The notes beneath the pieces are model-generated. The model searched no databases. It was not told the DNA's origin and was given only the letters and a program-made list of their open reading frames with translations. A stretch of DNA of 64,000 nucleotides. It comes from CAG-452 sp045531335 (GTDB lineage: Bacteria; Bacillota; Clostridia; TANB77; CAG-508). The stretch covers positions 16,001 through 80,000 of the forward strand of contig JAZSDU010000053.1 in NCBI GenBank assembly GCA_045531335.1. Reading direction: 5' to 3'. Positions 27,808 through 36,482 of the stretch are shown here, piece after piece. Both the position numbers and the translations under genes were made by a program. Every line of letters begins with the position of its first letter. The stretch's first letter is position 1.

Positions 27808-28731
27808 ATGAATAAAGTAAAAAATACATCTATATCGTACAGAAAAGTTATAGCAATAAGTGTAGTTTTTATAATAATCTTAGGGATATCAGTAATTGCG
27901 GGAAATGTTAAATTAAATAATGTAAAAATTAAATTCTCAAACAATCACGAAATTACTGTATTAACATCAAAAACAAAAGTATCTGAAATATTACAAGAAA
28001 ACCATATAATGATATCATCAGATGAGACAGTAATACCTACAACTACTGAAGATATAACAGATACAAAAACAATTATAATTACAAAAGTAGGAGAAGAACC
28101 TACTAAAATAGCTAAAGTATCAGAAGAAGAATTAAATAATAATATAGATGAAATAGCTGAAAACTATTCAAACATTACAGAAGAAATTGTTACTGTACAA
28201 GAAGAAATACCATTTGAAACAATAACAAAAGATGTTTCAAACGGAAGTGAAACAACAAATAAAGTAATACAATCAGGTAGAAATGGTATTAGAGAAGTGA
28301 CTTATAAAGTAAAATATAAAGAAGATGTAGAAATTGAAAGAATAGAATTATCATCTAAAATCATAAAAGAACCAGTAAATAAGATAGTTCAAATTCAAAC
28401 AAAAGTTACATCAAGATACTCTTCTAGAGGAGCAGCTGTTACAACAGCATCTTCTGGTAGATACAAAGTAACAGCATATTGCGCATGTGTTAAATGCTGC
28501 GGAAAGACAAATGGTATAACAGCATCAGGAACAAAAGCTACAGCAAATAGAACAGTTGCTGCACCAAGTTCATTCGCATTTGGAACAAAAATAGTGATGA
28601 ATGGTCAAACTTATGTAGTAGAAGATAGAGGTGGAGCAATACAAGGTAATAGAATAGACCTTTATATGAATTCACATTCAGAAGCTTTAGCTTGGGGTGT
28701 AAGATATTTAGATGTAGAAGTATTAAATTAA
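27808..28731 (+). CDS. YabE-like cell-wall protein (DUF348 + 3D domain)
   Basis: This 307-residue exported protein has an N-terminal membrane anchor (residues about 14-33). A DUF348-type segment follows (NHEITVLTSKTKVSEILQ), then a G5-like stretch with EITVQEEIPFET and GREVTYKVKY, and a C-terminal 3D domain. The 3D domain keeps VTAYCACVKCCG, FGTKIV, VEDRGGAI and RIDLYM, with the conserved Asp residues of lytic transglycosylase-like MltA/EXLX folds. Relatives resemble resuscitation-promoting factors and remodel peptidoglycan. ATG 27808 follows AAGGAGGG; an earlier in-frame TTG lacks a ribosome site. Confidence 0.88.
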   Translation: MNKVKNTSISYRKVIAISVVFIIILGISVIAGNVKLNNVKIKFSNNHEITVLTSKTKVSEILQENHIMISSDETVIPTTTEDITDTKTIIITKVGEEPTKIAKVSEEELNNNIDEIAENYSNITEEIVTVQEEIPFETITKDVSNGSETTNKVIQSGRNGIREVTYKVKYKEDVEIERIELSSKIIKEPVNKIVQIQTKVTSRYSSRGAAVTTASSGRYKVTAYCACVKCCGKTNGITASGTKATANRTVAAPSSFAFGTKIVMNGQTYVVEDRGGAIQGNRIDLYMNSHSEALAWGVRYLDVEVLN

Positions 28732-28754
28732 AAACAAGAATATATTTACAAATA

Positions 28755-28783
28755 TTGACATATAATAAAATATAAGTTATAAT
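28755..28783 (+). promoter_or_regulatory. Antitoxin RNA promoter (locus 1)
   Basis: TTGACA (28755-28760), 17-base spacer, TATAAT (28778-28783): perfect consensus for a transcript of only about 70 bases. Confidence 0.85.
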
Positions 28784-28789
28784 AAATAT

Positions 28790-28860
28790 AGCTTAAGCGA
28801 CAAAGTTGTTTATTAAAAAACATAAAAAAGACTAGGAGTGCATGTCCTAGTCTTTTTCCT
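28790..28860 (+). ncRNA. Antitoxin RNA of a type I toxin-antitoxin (Fst/par-like)
   Basis: This short transcript runs from the consensus promoter to a terminator at about 28826-28859 (AAAAAGACTAGGA / TCCTAGTCTTTTT). Its 5' part (28799-28822) repeats, with few changes, the plus-strand sequence over the toxin start region (28920-28944), sharing GACAAAGTTG and ATTA. It can therefore pair with the toxin mRNA around its start codon. The terminator hairpin is shared with the convergent toxin mRNA, giving complementary loops. This is the arrangement of par RNAII. Confidence 0.78.
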
Positions 28861-28862
28861 TT

Positions 28863-28934
28863 TCAGTTTTCATCAAACTTGCTTAATATTAAGTAAGTTA
28901 TGTACAAAACTAAAAGTCTGACAAAGTTGCTCAT
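28863..28934 (-). CDS. Type I toxin peptide, 23 residues
   Basis: The minus-strand ORF starts at ATG 28934 behind AAGGAGG and stops at TGA. The peptide begins MSNFVRLLVLYITYLILS and ends KFDEN: one membrane span with a charged tail, as in Fst/Ldr-type toxins that damage the membrane. It has a near-consensus promoter, a leader with two tandem CACTAAGCAAGT repeats (28957-28980), and an antisense partner. Family membership is inferred from architecture, not from strong sequence identity. Confidence 0.75.
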   Translation of the reverse strand: MSNFVRLLVLYITYLILSKFDEN

Positions 28935-28991
28935 TATAAAAACAACCTCCTTCCTGCCACTAAGCAAGTCACTAAGCAAGTAGGCATAAAT

Positions 28992-29020
28992 ACTATAAAA
29001 CACATGAATAAAAATGTCAA
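28992..29020 (-). promoter_or_regulatory. Toxin promoter (locus 1)
   Basis: On the minus strand: TTGACA (29020-29015), 17-base spacer, TATAGT (28997-28992). Confidence 0.82.
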
Positions 29021-29127
29021 TATTTACCAATTAGTTTCAAATACAATTTAGAATTTAACAAAAAATAAAGTTGTAAAATACCTCTATATGTGATATAAAT
29101 AGTTTAATAATTTATGTAAGGAAGGTA

Positions 29128-30795
29128 ATGATGGGAGCAGAAGATAAAATAAAAAAAGAAAAAGGCACATCCTTTATGAAAAATGTTGCAATGCTTATGC
29201 TTGCACAAATTGTTATAAAAATATTAGGATTTGTATATAGATTAGTAATTATAAATGTAGATGGATTTGGAGATATTGGTAATGGATATTATGATGCAGG
29301 TTATACAGTATACTCGTTATTACTTACATTGTCTTCTGTGGGAATTCCTACAGTAATATCAAAGTTAGTATCTGAAAGAGTAGCAATAGGAGACCACAAA
29401 GGTGCACATAGAATTTTTAAAACAGCTTTAAAAATATTTACAATAATTGGTGCAGTTTTATCAGTTGCATTATTCTTTGGAGCAGAAATTATTGCTAGTA
29501 AAGTTTTAAATGTACCAGATGTTAAATATGTTTTAATGGTACTTGCTCCAGCAATAATGTTTGTTGCATCATCATCAGTACTTAGAGGATATTTTGCAGG
29601 GCTTGGAAGCATGAAATCAACAAGTGTATCACAAACATTAGAACAATTTTTTAATTGTGTTCTTACAATAACATTTGTATATGCATTAGTTGGAAAAGAT
29701 CCAGCAATAATGGCTGCAGGAGGAAACGTTTCTACAACTCTTGCTATACTAATTTCATTTACATACTTGTTTGTATTTTATAAAAGAAGAAAAAAAGGAA
29801 TATTGGCAGAGTGTGAAGCTCAAACAGTTCCACAAGAAGATAAAACAACAGGCAAATTAATAAAAACTATATTTGCAATATCAATACCTATGACAATTGG
29901 TTCACTAATATCAGTTATTAATAATATGATAGACACAGTTACAATAAGTAATTGTATACAAACAGCATTTTCAGGAATGATTACTGCAAAAGATGAATTA
30001 GAAAAAATAGCTATGGAATTATCAGGACAGTTATCAAAAGTAGTAACAATAATACATCTTCCACTTGCAATAACAGGAGCATTTTGTACAGCTTTAGTTC
30101 CAGCAATTTCATCAGCAATTTCTGTAAAAGATTATGATACTGTAAATAAAAGATTAACATTTTCATTTTTTGCAACAATGCTTATTATAATGCCATGTAG
30201 TGCTGGATTAATTGCACTTGCAAATCCAATATTGCAATTAATATATCCTGCTGCTTCAAATGGAGCTGATATATTAATACTAAGTACATTTATGATGATA
30301 TTTATTTCACTTAATTATGTTATAGAAGGTGGGTTATATGGTTTTGGAAAAGTACATATTCCAGCTATAGCATTAGGAATAGGTGGAGTAGTAAAATTAG
30401 TAATGAATATATTATTAATTAGTAATCCAAAAATAAATATTTTAGGAGCTTCAATTAGTTCTATAGTATGCCAAGTTATATTATTTATTATTTGTATATA
30501 TTATTTGAACAAAGAAATAAGATTAAAATTAAGTTTTAAACAACATATATTTAAACCAATATTTGCATCAGCTGTAATGGGAGCTATAGTATATTTTGCA
30601 TATAGATTATTAATAGGTTATACAGGAAATGCAATAGCAACAATTGTATCTATATTAATAGGAGTGATTTCATATGCAATTCTAGTGCTAGCGACAAAAA
30701 TGCTTACAAAAGAAGATATATATATGATTCCATTTGGAACTAAAATATATGGTGTGTTGGTTAAATTAGGAATTTATAAAGAGGAGAATATATGA
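29128..30795 (+). CDS. SpoVB-like polysaccharide/lipid flippase (MVF/MATE fold)
   Basis: This 555-residue protein with about 14 membrane spans belongs to the MurJ/SpoVB/Wzx group of lipid-linked sugar flippases. Typical segments are GNGYYDAGYTVYSLLLTLSSVGIPTVISKLVSE near residue 50 and SSSVLRGYFAGLGSMKSTSVSQ near 148. In Bacillus, SpoVB acts in cortex synthesis and its paralogues in wall lipid II export. AAGGAAGG precedes ATG 29128 (ATG 29131 is equally possible). Its stop overlaps the exonuclease III start by four bases. Confidence 0.88.
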   Translation: MMGAEDKIKKEKGTSFMKNVAMLMLAQIVIKILGFVYRLVIINVDGFGDIGNGYYDAGYTVYSLLLTLSSVGIPTVISKLVSERVAIGDHKGAHRIFKTALKIFTIIGAVLSVALFFGAEIIASKVLNVPDVKYVLMVLAPAIMFVASSSVLRGYFAGLGSMKSTSVSQTLEQFFNCVLTITFVYALVGKDPAIMAAGGNVSTTLAILISFTYLFVFYKRRKKGILAECEAQTVPQEDKTTGKLIKTIFAISIPMTIGSLISVINNMIDTVTISNCIQTAFSGMITAKDELEKIAMELSGQLSKVVTIIHLPLAITGAFCTALVPAISSAISVKDYDTVNKRLTFSFFATMLIIMPCSAGLIALANPILQLIYPAASNGADILILSTFMMIFISLNYVIEGGLYGFGKVHIPAIALGIGGVVKLVMNILLISNPKINILGASISSIVCQVILFIICIYYLNKEIRLKLSFKQHIFKPIFASAVMGAIVYFAYRLLIGYTGNAIATIVSILIGVISYAILVLATKMLTKEDIYMIPFGTKIYGVLVKLGIYKEENI

Positions 30796-31553
30796 AACTA
30801 ATTTCATGGAATGTAAATGGTTTAAGAGCTATATACAAAAAAGGTTTTATGGATATTTTTGAAAGTTTAAATGCAGATATATTTTGTATTCAAGAAACTA
30901 AAATGCAAGAAGGCCAAATAGAATTAGATTTAAATGGATACTACGAATACTATAATTATGCTGAAAGAAAAGGATACTCAGGAACAGCTATATTTACTAA
31001 AAGAAAACCTTTAAATATTAGCTATGGAATAGGAATAGAAGAACATGATAAAGAAGGAAGAGTAATTACATTAGAATTTGATGATTTTTATATGGTAAAT
31101 TGTTATACACCAAATTCCGGAAGAGAACTTGCAAGATTAGAGTATAGAATGGAATGGGAAGAAGCTTTTAGACGATACCTAAAAGAGTTAGACATTAGAA
31201 AACCACTTGTAATCTGTGGAGATTTAAATGTAGCACATAATGAAATAGATTTAAAGAATCCAAAATCAAATAGAAAAAATGCTGGATTTACAGATGAAGA
31301 AAGAAGTAAAATCGACACACTTTTAAATTCAGGATTTACGGATACTTTTAGAAAAGTGTATCCTGATAAGGAAGGCTCATATACTTGGTGGTCATATATG
31401 TTTAACGCAAGAGCAAATAATGCGGGGTGGCGTATTGATTATTTTTTAGTATCTGATAGAATAAGCGATAATATAAAAGATGCATTTATTTATTCAGACA
31501 TAATGGGAAGTGACCACTGCCCAGTGGGACTGGAAATAGAAAATAATTTATAA
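30792..31553 (+). CDS. xth: Exodeoxyribonuclease III / AP endonuclease
   Basis: This 253-residue enzyme of the EEP fold cleaves DNA at abasic sites and has 3'-5' exonuclease activity. Motifs: SWNVNGLRA at residue 5, CIQETKMQ at 34 (metal Glu), YTPNSG near 108, CGDLNVAH near 145 (Asp/Asn), and GSDHCPVGLEI at the C-terminus (catalytic Asp-His). It is translationally coupled to the flippase gene through ATGA. Its stop TAA overlaps the outer edge of a family B repeat. Confidence 0.94.
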   Translation: MKLISWNVNGLRAIYKKGFMDIFESLNADIFCIQETKMQEGQIELDLNGYYEYYNYAERKGYSGTAIFTKRKPLNISYGIGIEEHDKEGRVITLEFDDFYMVNCYTPNSGRELARLEYRMEWEEAFRRYLKELDIRKPLVICGDLNVAHNEIDLKNPKSNRKNAGFTDEERSKIDTLLNSGFTDTFRKVYPDKEGSYTWWSYMFNARANNAGWRIDYFLVSDRISDNIKDAFIYSDIMGSDHCPVGLEIENNL

Positions 31554-31683
31554 ATTGTAATTTGTGTGTTTGAATTAATTTATTATTTGTAGGGGCGGGT
31601 CTTGTGCCCGCCCAATAAATCAAAGAATGCGGGCAGGCACAAGACTTGCCCCTACAGAAATTCAATCATACAAACAACAATTT
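31552..31683. repeat. Family B element with AT-rich outer inverted repeat
   Basis: The inner GC-rich core 31588-31656 (TGTAGGGGCGGG...CTTGCCCCTACA) is nested in outer arms AAATTGTAATTTGTGTG (31552-) and the complement of AAATTGTTGTTTGTATG (-31683). Total about 132 bases. The same outer arms surround the copy at 34130. Confidence 0.82.
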
Positions 31684-31717
31684 AATTATTAGAATATTAA
31701 AAGAAAGGAAAAAGAAA

Positions 31718-32872
31718 ATGAAACAAATTAAAAATTGGACAAAATGGTTATATTGGTTCACATTTGCAGTTGCTGTGATATTTGTATATAAAACATTAGA
31801 TAATTTTAACGACATAACAATATGGATTGGAAATTTAATATCAATATTAATGCCATTCTTTATTGGAATTCTATTAGCATATCTACTATATATACCATGT
31901 AAAGCAATAGAAAAATTCTACAAAAAAGTAAAACCTAAATTTATTAACAAAAGAGCCAGAGGCTTGTCAGTAATAACTGTATATATATTAGCAATATTAC
32001 TAGTAACAATGGCTATAAATTTAGTAATTCCTGCAATTTCAAGTAGTATTGTAGAGTTGGCAAATGATTTGCCAGGATATTATCAAAGTGCTATAAATTT
32101 TGTTAATAATTTGCCAGAGGATTCAATTTTAAATAAAATAAATATTCAAGAAATTATTACTAAATTACAAAAAATAGATATTACTCAAATAATAAGCTTG
32201 GAAAAAATATCAACATATATAAAAGGAGTTATGGGAGTTGCAAGTACAATATTTAGTATATTTGTATCTCTAATTATGTCAGTATATTTCTTATTAGAAA
32301 GAAAAGAAATAGTAGAATTTTTAAACAGACTTACAAAAGCATTATTTAAAAAAGAAACTTGCAAAGCTATAAGTAACTATTTTAGCAAAGCTAATGATGT
32401 GTTTTTTAAATTTATATCTGGTCAAGTAATAGATGCAATTATAGTAGGTATACTAGTTTCAATAGCAATGTGGATATTAGGAGTAAAATATTGGGTATTA
32501 CTTGGATTTATGGTAGGATTGCTTAATATAATACCATATTTTGGATCAATAATAGGAATAACGATTGCAACAATAATAACTGTATTTACAGGAGGATTTA
32601 GTAAAGCTCTATGGATGCTTGTAGTAGTAATAATACTTCAACAAATAGATGCAAATATAATAAATCCTAAAATTATTGGTAATGCATTGAAATTAAGTCC
32701 AATACTTGTTATATTTGCAGTAACATTGTTTGGAGCATATTTTGGGGTACTTGGAATGTTCCTTGGAGTTCCAATAATTGCAGTAATAAAAATATTGGTT
32801 AATGATTTTATAGACTTTAGAATAGAGAAAAAGAAAAAATACGAAATTGAAAATATAATAAAAGATGAATAA
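31718..32872 (+). CDS. AI-2E family transporter
   Basis: This 384-residue membrane protein of the AI-2E/YtvI-like family has two N-terminal spans, a soluble helical middle (VIPAISSSIVELANDLPGYYQ), and five or six C-terminal spans with the family block GLLNIIPYFGSIIGITIATI near 285 and LGVPIIAVIK. Members export small molecules or act as Na+/H+ antiporters. ATG 31718 follows AAAGGAAA. It has a small hairpin terminator and faces the gene at 32914. Confidence 0.87.
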   Translation: MKQIKNWTKWLYWFTFAVAVIFVYKTLDNFNDITIWIGNLISILMPFFIGILLAYLLYIPCKAIEKFYKKVKPKFINKRARGLSVITVYILAILLVTMAINLVIPAISSSIVELANDLPGYYQSAINFVNNLPEDSILNKINIQEIITKLQKIDITQIISLEKISTYIKGVMGVASTIFSIFVSLIMSVYFLLERKEIVEFLNRLTKALFKKETCKAISNYFSKANDVFFKFISGQVIDAIIVGILVSIAMWILGVKYWVLLGFMVGLLNIIPYFGSIIGITIATIITVFTGGFSKALWMLVVVIILQQIDANIINPKIIGNALKLSPILVIFAVTLFGAYFGVLGMFLGVPIIAVIKILVNDFIDFRIEKKKKYEIENIIKDE

Positions 32873-32877
32873 AAATT

Positions 32878-32904
32878 AGAGGGTAGATTTAATATCTGCC
32901 CTCT
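32878..32904. terminator. Hairpin between convergent genes
   Basis: AGAGGGTAGAT / ATCTGCCCTCT stem; only an AT-rich tract follows, so termination is plausible but weaker. Confidence 0.6.
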
Positions 32905-32913
32905 AAATATATA

Positions 32914-33417
32914 TTAACTAATTATTGTTCCAAGAGCTCCAAACACTCCGAAAGATGCTAGTCCCATTATAATACCTGCTAGAATAACACCTGCTATAAT
33001 TGCAATTACACTCTTTTTAAAATCCATATTTAGAAAACTTGCGGCAAGAGTTCCTGTCCAAGCACCTGTGCCAGGAAGAGGAATTCCTACAAAAAGGAAT
33101 AGTGCAAAGTATAGTCCGCGACCTGCTTTTTCTTGTAATTTTTGTCCACCTCTTTCACCTTTTTCTAAACAAAAAGTAAAAAATTTTCCAATAAATTTTT
33201 TATCTGCCCCCCAGATTAAAACTTTTCTTGCAAAAAAGAAAATAACTGGCACAGGAAGCATATTACCTAAAATACAAACTGCGTAAAGTGGAAGCAGTGG
33301 AAGAGAATTTCCAAGCAGAGGGCTTAATCCAATTGGAACAGCACCTCTTAGTTCAATAAGTGGTACCATAGATACAAAAAAAACTAATAAATATTTAAGC
33401 AATACATTACTAATCAT
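32914..33417 (-). CDS. Small multi-drug export family protein
   Basis: This 167-residue protein has four to five membrane spans and matches the small multidrug export family: ELRGAVPIGL at residue 21, GNMLPVPVIFFFARKVL near 52, and GIPLPGTGAWTGTLAA near 113. It is probably a bacterial inner-membrane transporter; the substrate is unknown. ATG 33417 has AAGGAG seven bases upstream; an in-frame TTG at 33423 is rejected. Confidence 0.85.
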   Translation of the reverse strand: MISNVLLKYLLVFFVSMVPLIELRGAVPIGLSPLLGNSLPLLPLYAVCILGNMLPVPVIFFFARKVLIWGADKKFIGKFFTFCLEKGERGGQKLQEKAGRGLYFALFLFVGIPLPGTGAWTGTLAASFLNMDFKKSVIAIIAGVILAGIIMGLASFGVFGALGTIIS

Positions 33418-33530
33418 AATCAATCTCCTTAAAAACTACATTTTAAATATTTTATATTATTTAATTCAAAAAGTCTATATAAAAAGAAAGTAATTTGTTT
33501 TACTTTCCTTATTTTTATAATTTATAAAAT

Positions 33531-33821
33531 TTATTCAGAATAATCATATGAGTAATTTTCAGAACCTAAAAAATAACCATCATCATATCCTTCTTCATAC
33601 CCAACATAGTATCCATCTTCATACCCAACATAGTAATCATTAGAATGAGATGCTGTATAACCTTGATTATATCTAGAAGTACTTATATAACTACCTAAAA
33701 ATATAAAACCAATTATTAATATAAAAATAATAATGATAAAAATGAAATTACTTAAAGATATAGATAATTCTTTTTTGGTATTTGAAGAATCTCTTCTATC
33801 TGTTTGTCTTCTGTCTGGCAT
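33531..33821 (-). CDS. Membrane protein with Gly-Tyr-acidic tandem repeats
   Basis: This 96-residue protein has a basic N-terminus (MPDRRQTDRRDSS), one long span (FIFIIIIFILIIGFIFLGSYI) and a tail of tandem YVGYEDGY-type units (about four). It is not recognised. The repeats resemble GYxxGY tails of surface or spore proteins. It has a good ribosome site on the minus strand (AGGAGG). The 57-residue single-span gene upstream on the same strand may be a partner. Confidence 0.65.
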   Translation of the reverse strand: MPDRRQTDRRDSSNTKKELSISLSNFIFIIIIFILIIGFIFLGSYISTSRYNQGYTASHSNDYYVGYEDGYYVGYEEGYDDGYFLGSENYSYDYSE

Positions 33822-33847
33822 ATTAATCCTCCTCTTTTGTGTATAAA

Positions 33848-34021
33848 TTAATTAACATTTTCTACTATTACTTTATTATTTTTGTTTTCTAATGTTTTAG
33901 TAGAAGTAAATGAGTTTGCAAGATATCCTGCAAAAAATCCTACTAAAAATACTATAATAATTAAAAGAGTAAATTTAATACTTTCTTGTTTTTCATATAT
34001 TTCCTTATCATAAACTTTCAT
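33848..34021 (-). CDS. Small single-span membrane protein, 57 residues
   Basis: The minus-strand ORF from ATG 34021 to TAA 33848 has AAAAGGAG eight bases upstream. It encodes a charged N-terminus (MKVYDKEIYEKQESIK), one span (FTLLIIIVFLVGFFAGYLA) and a polar Asn/Lys tail. It lies 26 bases before the repeat-tail gene at 33821 on the same strand. Function unknown. Confidence 0.65.
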   Translation of the reverse strand: MKVYDKEIYEKQESIKFTLLIIIVFLVGFFAGYLANSFTSTKTLENKNNKVIVENVN

Positions 34022-34092
34022 TTATATCACTCCTTTTAATTAATATAATATATTATATATCATAAAATTAAATGTTTCAAGAAAAAATTAAT

Positions 34093-34237
34093 AAATTGTA
34101 ATTTGTATGAGGAAATTGATTTCATACGTTGTAGGGGTCGGGTTCCACCCCGACCCGTTAAAACAATAATTATTCGGGCGAGGGTGGAACCTCGCCCCCC
34201 TACAGAATCAAAACAAATCAATAATACAAATTACAAT
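34093..34237. repeat. Family B element with AT-rich outer inverted repeat
   Basis: The core 34130-34204 (TGTAGGGGTCGGG...GCCCCCCTACA) has inner hairpins GGGTCGGG/CCCGACCC and GGGCGAGG/CCTCGCCC. Outer arms AAATTGTAATTTGTATG (34093-34109) and its near-perfect complement (34221-34237) extend the element to about 145 bases. Confidence 0.85.
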
Positions 34238-34310
34238 TTGTTCAATGCCTTTCTATTTACAAATATTAAAAAACGTTATATTATTATTTGTAGAAAAAAG
34301 GAGAATTTAT

Positions 34311-36251
34311 ATGAAAAAATGTAGTTTGTTATTTTATTATATTTTATTTATTATATATGAAGAAATAGTGCTATCCTGTTTACTATTTAAAGTATTTCCA
34401 AGTAGTATATGGTTAATAGCATTATTTTCTATTCCAATAGCAATATTATTAAATGTTATATCTAGCATATTTAAACCAATAGCAAATAAGATTATAACAT
34501 ATGTTATAACAGCATTTATTGTAATACTTTTTGGAGCACAAATTGTATATTACAGTATGTACGAATCAATACTTTCATTTTATTCGATATTGAATGGTGG
34601 TCAAGTTACAGAATTTATGGATGTAATATTTGATATGATTTTAAGGAATTGGTACGGAATATTATTTTTTGTATTACCACTTATAGTGCTAATAATATTA
34701 CACAAAACTAAAGTTATTGATTTTGAAAGGAAGAAATTAAAAGAAACTTGTATCAAAATAGGAGCATTTGTATTGATACAAATAATAGCAATATTATGTG
34801 TAAACTATTTTAATACAAATGACATATATTCAAATAAAAATTTATATTATAATGTGCATGTACCTAAACTTACTACTAAGAATATGGGATTTTTGACAGC
34901 AATGAGAATTGATTTGCAAAGATTTGCATTTGGATTTGAGGAAAATTTAACAGTAGAAGTTTTAAGCCAGGCAGTACAAGAGACTGATAAAAGTGAACAA
35001 ATAGAATATAATATAACGGAAATTGATTTTGATAAATTAATTGGGAAAGAACAAAATAAGACTATAAAAAATATGCATGAGTATTTTGCAAGTGTTGAAC
35101 CAACTAAAAAGAATGAATATACTGGAATGTTTGAGGGTAAAAACCTAATAGTTTTAGTAGGGGAGTCGTTTAGTAATATTGCAATAAATGAAGAGTTAAC
35201 ACCAAATTTATATAAATTATATAATGAAGGATTTCAATTTGATAATTTTTACACACCTATATTCCCAGTAAGTACAGCAGATGGAGAATATATAACAGAC
35301 ACATCACTGATTCCAAAAGAAGGTGTATGGAGTTTTAAACATATTGTAGGAAATTATATGCCATATTCATATGCGAATGCATTCGAAGCCCTAGGTTATT
35401 CATCAAATGCATATCATAATCATACAGCTACATATTATGAAAGAGATAAGTATATAAATACAATGGGATACAATTCATATTTAGCTGTTGGAACAGGATT
35501 AGAAGATAGAATGAATACAAAATTATGGCCAAACAGTGATTACGAGATGATTGATGTGACTACAAAGGATTATATAAATAATGATAAATTCTTGGCATAT
35601 TATATGACAGTAAGTGGACATTTAAATTATACTAAAATAGGAAATTGTATGGTCTACAGAAACTGGGATGCAGTCAAAGACTTACCATATTCAGATAAAG
35701 CTAAAAGTTATATAGCAGCAAATATTGAATTAGATAAAGCAGTAGGAGAGCTAATAAGAAATTTAGAAGAAGCGGGGAAATTAGAAGATACAGTTATTGT
35801 AATTAGCGGAGACCATTATCCATATGGCTTAACACTAGATGAAATAAATGAATTATCAACATATGAAAGAGATGATACATTTGAAAAGTACCGTATGCCA
35901 CTTTTAATATGGAGTGGAAGTATGAAAGAACCAATAAAAGTTGATAATATAGGTTCAAGCTTAGACATCCTTCCAACAGTATTAAATTTATTTGGAGTAG
36001 AATACGACTCAAGATTATTAATAGGAAAAGATATTTTATCAGACTCAGCTCCATTAGTTATATTTTCAGACAGAAGCTTTATAACAGACAAAGGAAGATA
36101 TAATGCAATAACAGGAGAATTTACTGCAAACAAGGGAGCAGAAATAGAAGAAGGATATGTAGAAAAAATAAACAAAATCATTTATCAAAAATACCAAATG
36201 TCTAGATTAATATTAGAAAATGATTATTATAGAAAAGTTTTTAATAAGTGA
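34311..36251 (+). CDS. LtaS-like sulfatase-fold membrane enzyme
   Basis: This 646-residue protein has five N-terminal spans (residues 1-190) and an extracellular alkaline-phosphatase/sulfatase domain. LIVLVGESFSN near 280 begins the metal site (Glu), STADGEY near 321 has the candidate nucleophile Thr, and ISGDHYPYG near 500 supplies Asp-His ligands. Such enzymes add glycerol-phosphate to teichoic acids or modify surface sugars. AAAAGGAG precedes ATG 34311. The TGA stop (36249-36251) is the first triplet of a REP variant. Confidence 0.88.
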   Translation: MKKCSLLFYYILFIIYEEIVLSCLLFKVFPSSIWLIALFSIPIAILLNVISSIFKPIANKIITYVITAFIVILFGAQIVYYSMYESILSFYSILNGGQVTEFMDVIFDMILRNWYGILFFVLPLIVLIILHKTKVIDFERKKLKETCIKIGAFVLIQIIAILCVNYFNTNDIYSNKNLYYNVHVPKLTTKNMGFLTAMRIDLQRFAFGFEENLTVEVLSQAVQETDKSEQIEYNITEIDFDKLIGKEQNKTIKNMHEYFASVEPTKKNEYTGMFEGKNLIVLVGESFSNIAINEELTPNLYKLYNEGFQFDNFYTPIFPVSTADGEYITDTSLIPKEGVWSFKHIVGNYMPYSYANAFEALGYSSNAYHNHTATYYERDKYINTMGYNSYLAVGTGLEDRMNTKLWPNSDYEMIDVTTKDYINNDKFLAYYMTVSGHLNYTKIGNCMVYRNWDAVKDLPYSDKAKSYIAANIELDKAVGELIRNLEEAGKLEDTVIVISGDHYPYGLTLDEINELSTYERDDTFEKYRMPLLIWSGSMKEPIKVDNIGSSLDILPTVLNLFGVEYDSRLLIGKDILSDSAPLVIFSDRSFITDKGRYNAITGEFTANKGAEIEEGYVEKINKIIYQKYQMSRLILENDYYRKVFNK

Positions 36252-36281
36252 GGCAAAAGGGGACAGACCCCTTTTGTCTCA
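36249..36281. repeat. Family A REP variant
   Basis: TGAGGCAAAAGGGG-ACAGA-CCCCTTTTGTCTCA, a 14-bp stem with one G-T pair. The family A core is intact but the outer arms differ; the outer TGA is the LtaS-like gene's stop codon. Confidence 0.88.
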
Positions 36282-36340
36282 CTTTTATATATAAAAATTA
36301 AAACATTGAAAAATAGGTATAAATGCATTATAATAATATT

Positions 36341-36414
36341 TGTAGAGGCGGACGACCCTGTCTGCCCGTAAAATGCATAAAAAATGCGGGTCGACAGAGT
36401 CATCGACCCCTACA
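36341..36414. repeat. Family B GC-rich element, full copy
   Basis: TGTAGAGGCGGACGACC...CATCGACCCCTACA; inner CGGAC/GTCTGCCCG and GGGTCGA/TCGACCC hairpins. It lies in the leader region of the Sua5 gene. Confidence 0.82.
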
Positions 36415-36482
36415 TCATTTGCAATATGTTTTGCAGATTACAATTTTTTGCTCCGAGCGAAATCTTGAAAGAAGGAATTAAT

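Noticed and set aside
31588..31656. Family B elements as simple intrinsic terminators
   Set aside because: They are GC-rich and palindromic but lack a following T-run and occur within leaders and operons.
34103..34324. 73-residue plus-strand ORF
   Set aside because: It is encoded by a family B repeat and has no ribosome site or protein-like composition.
36384..36482. Extended N-terminus of the Sua5 gene
   Set aside because: The extension lies in a family B repeat and has no ribosome site; ATG 36483 has one.
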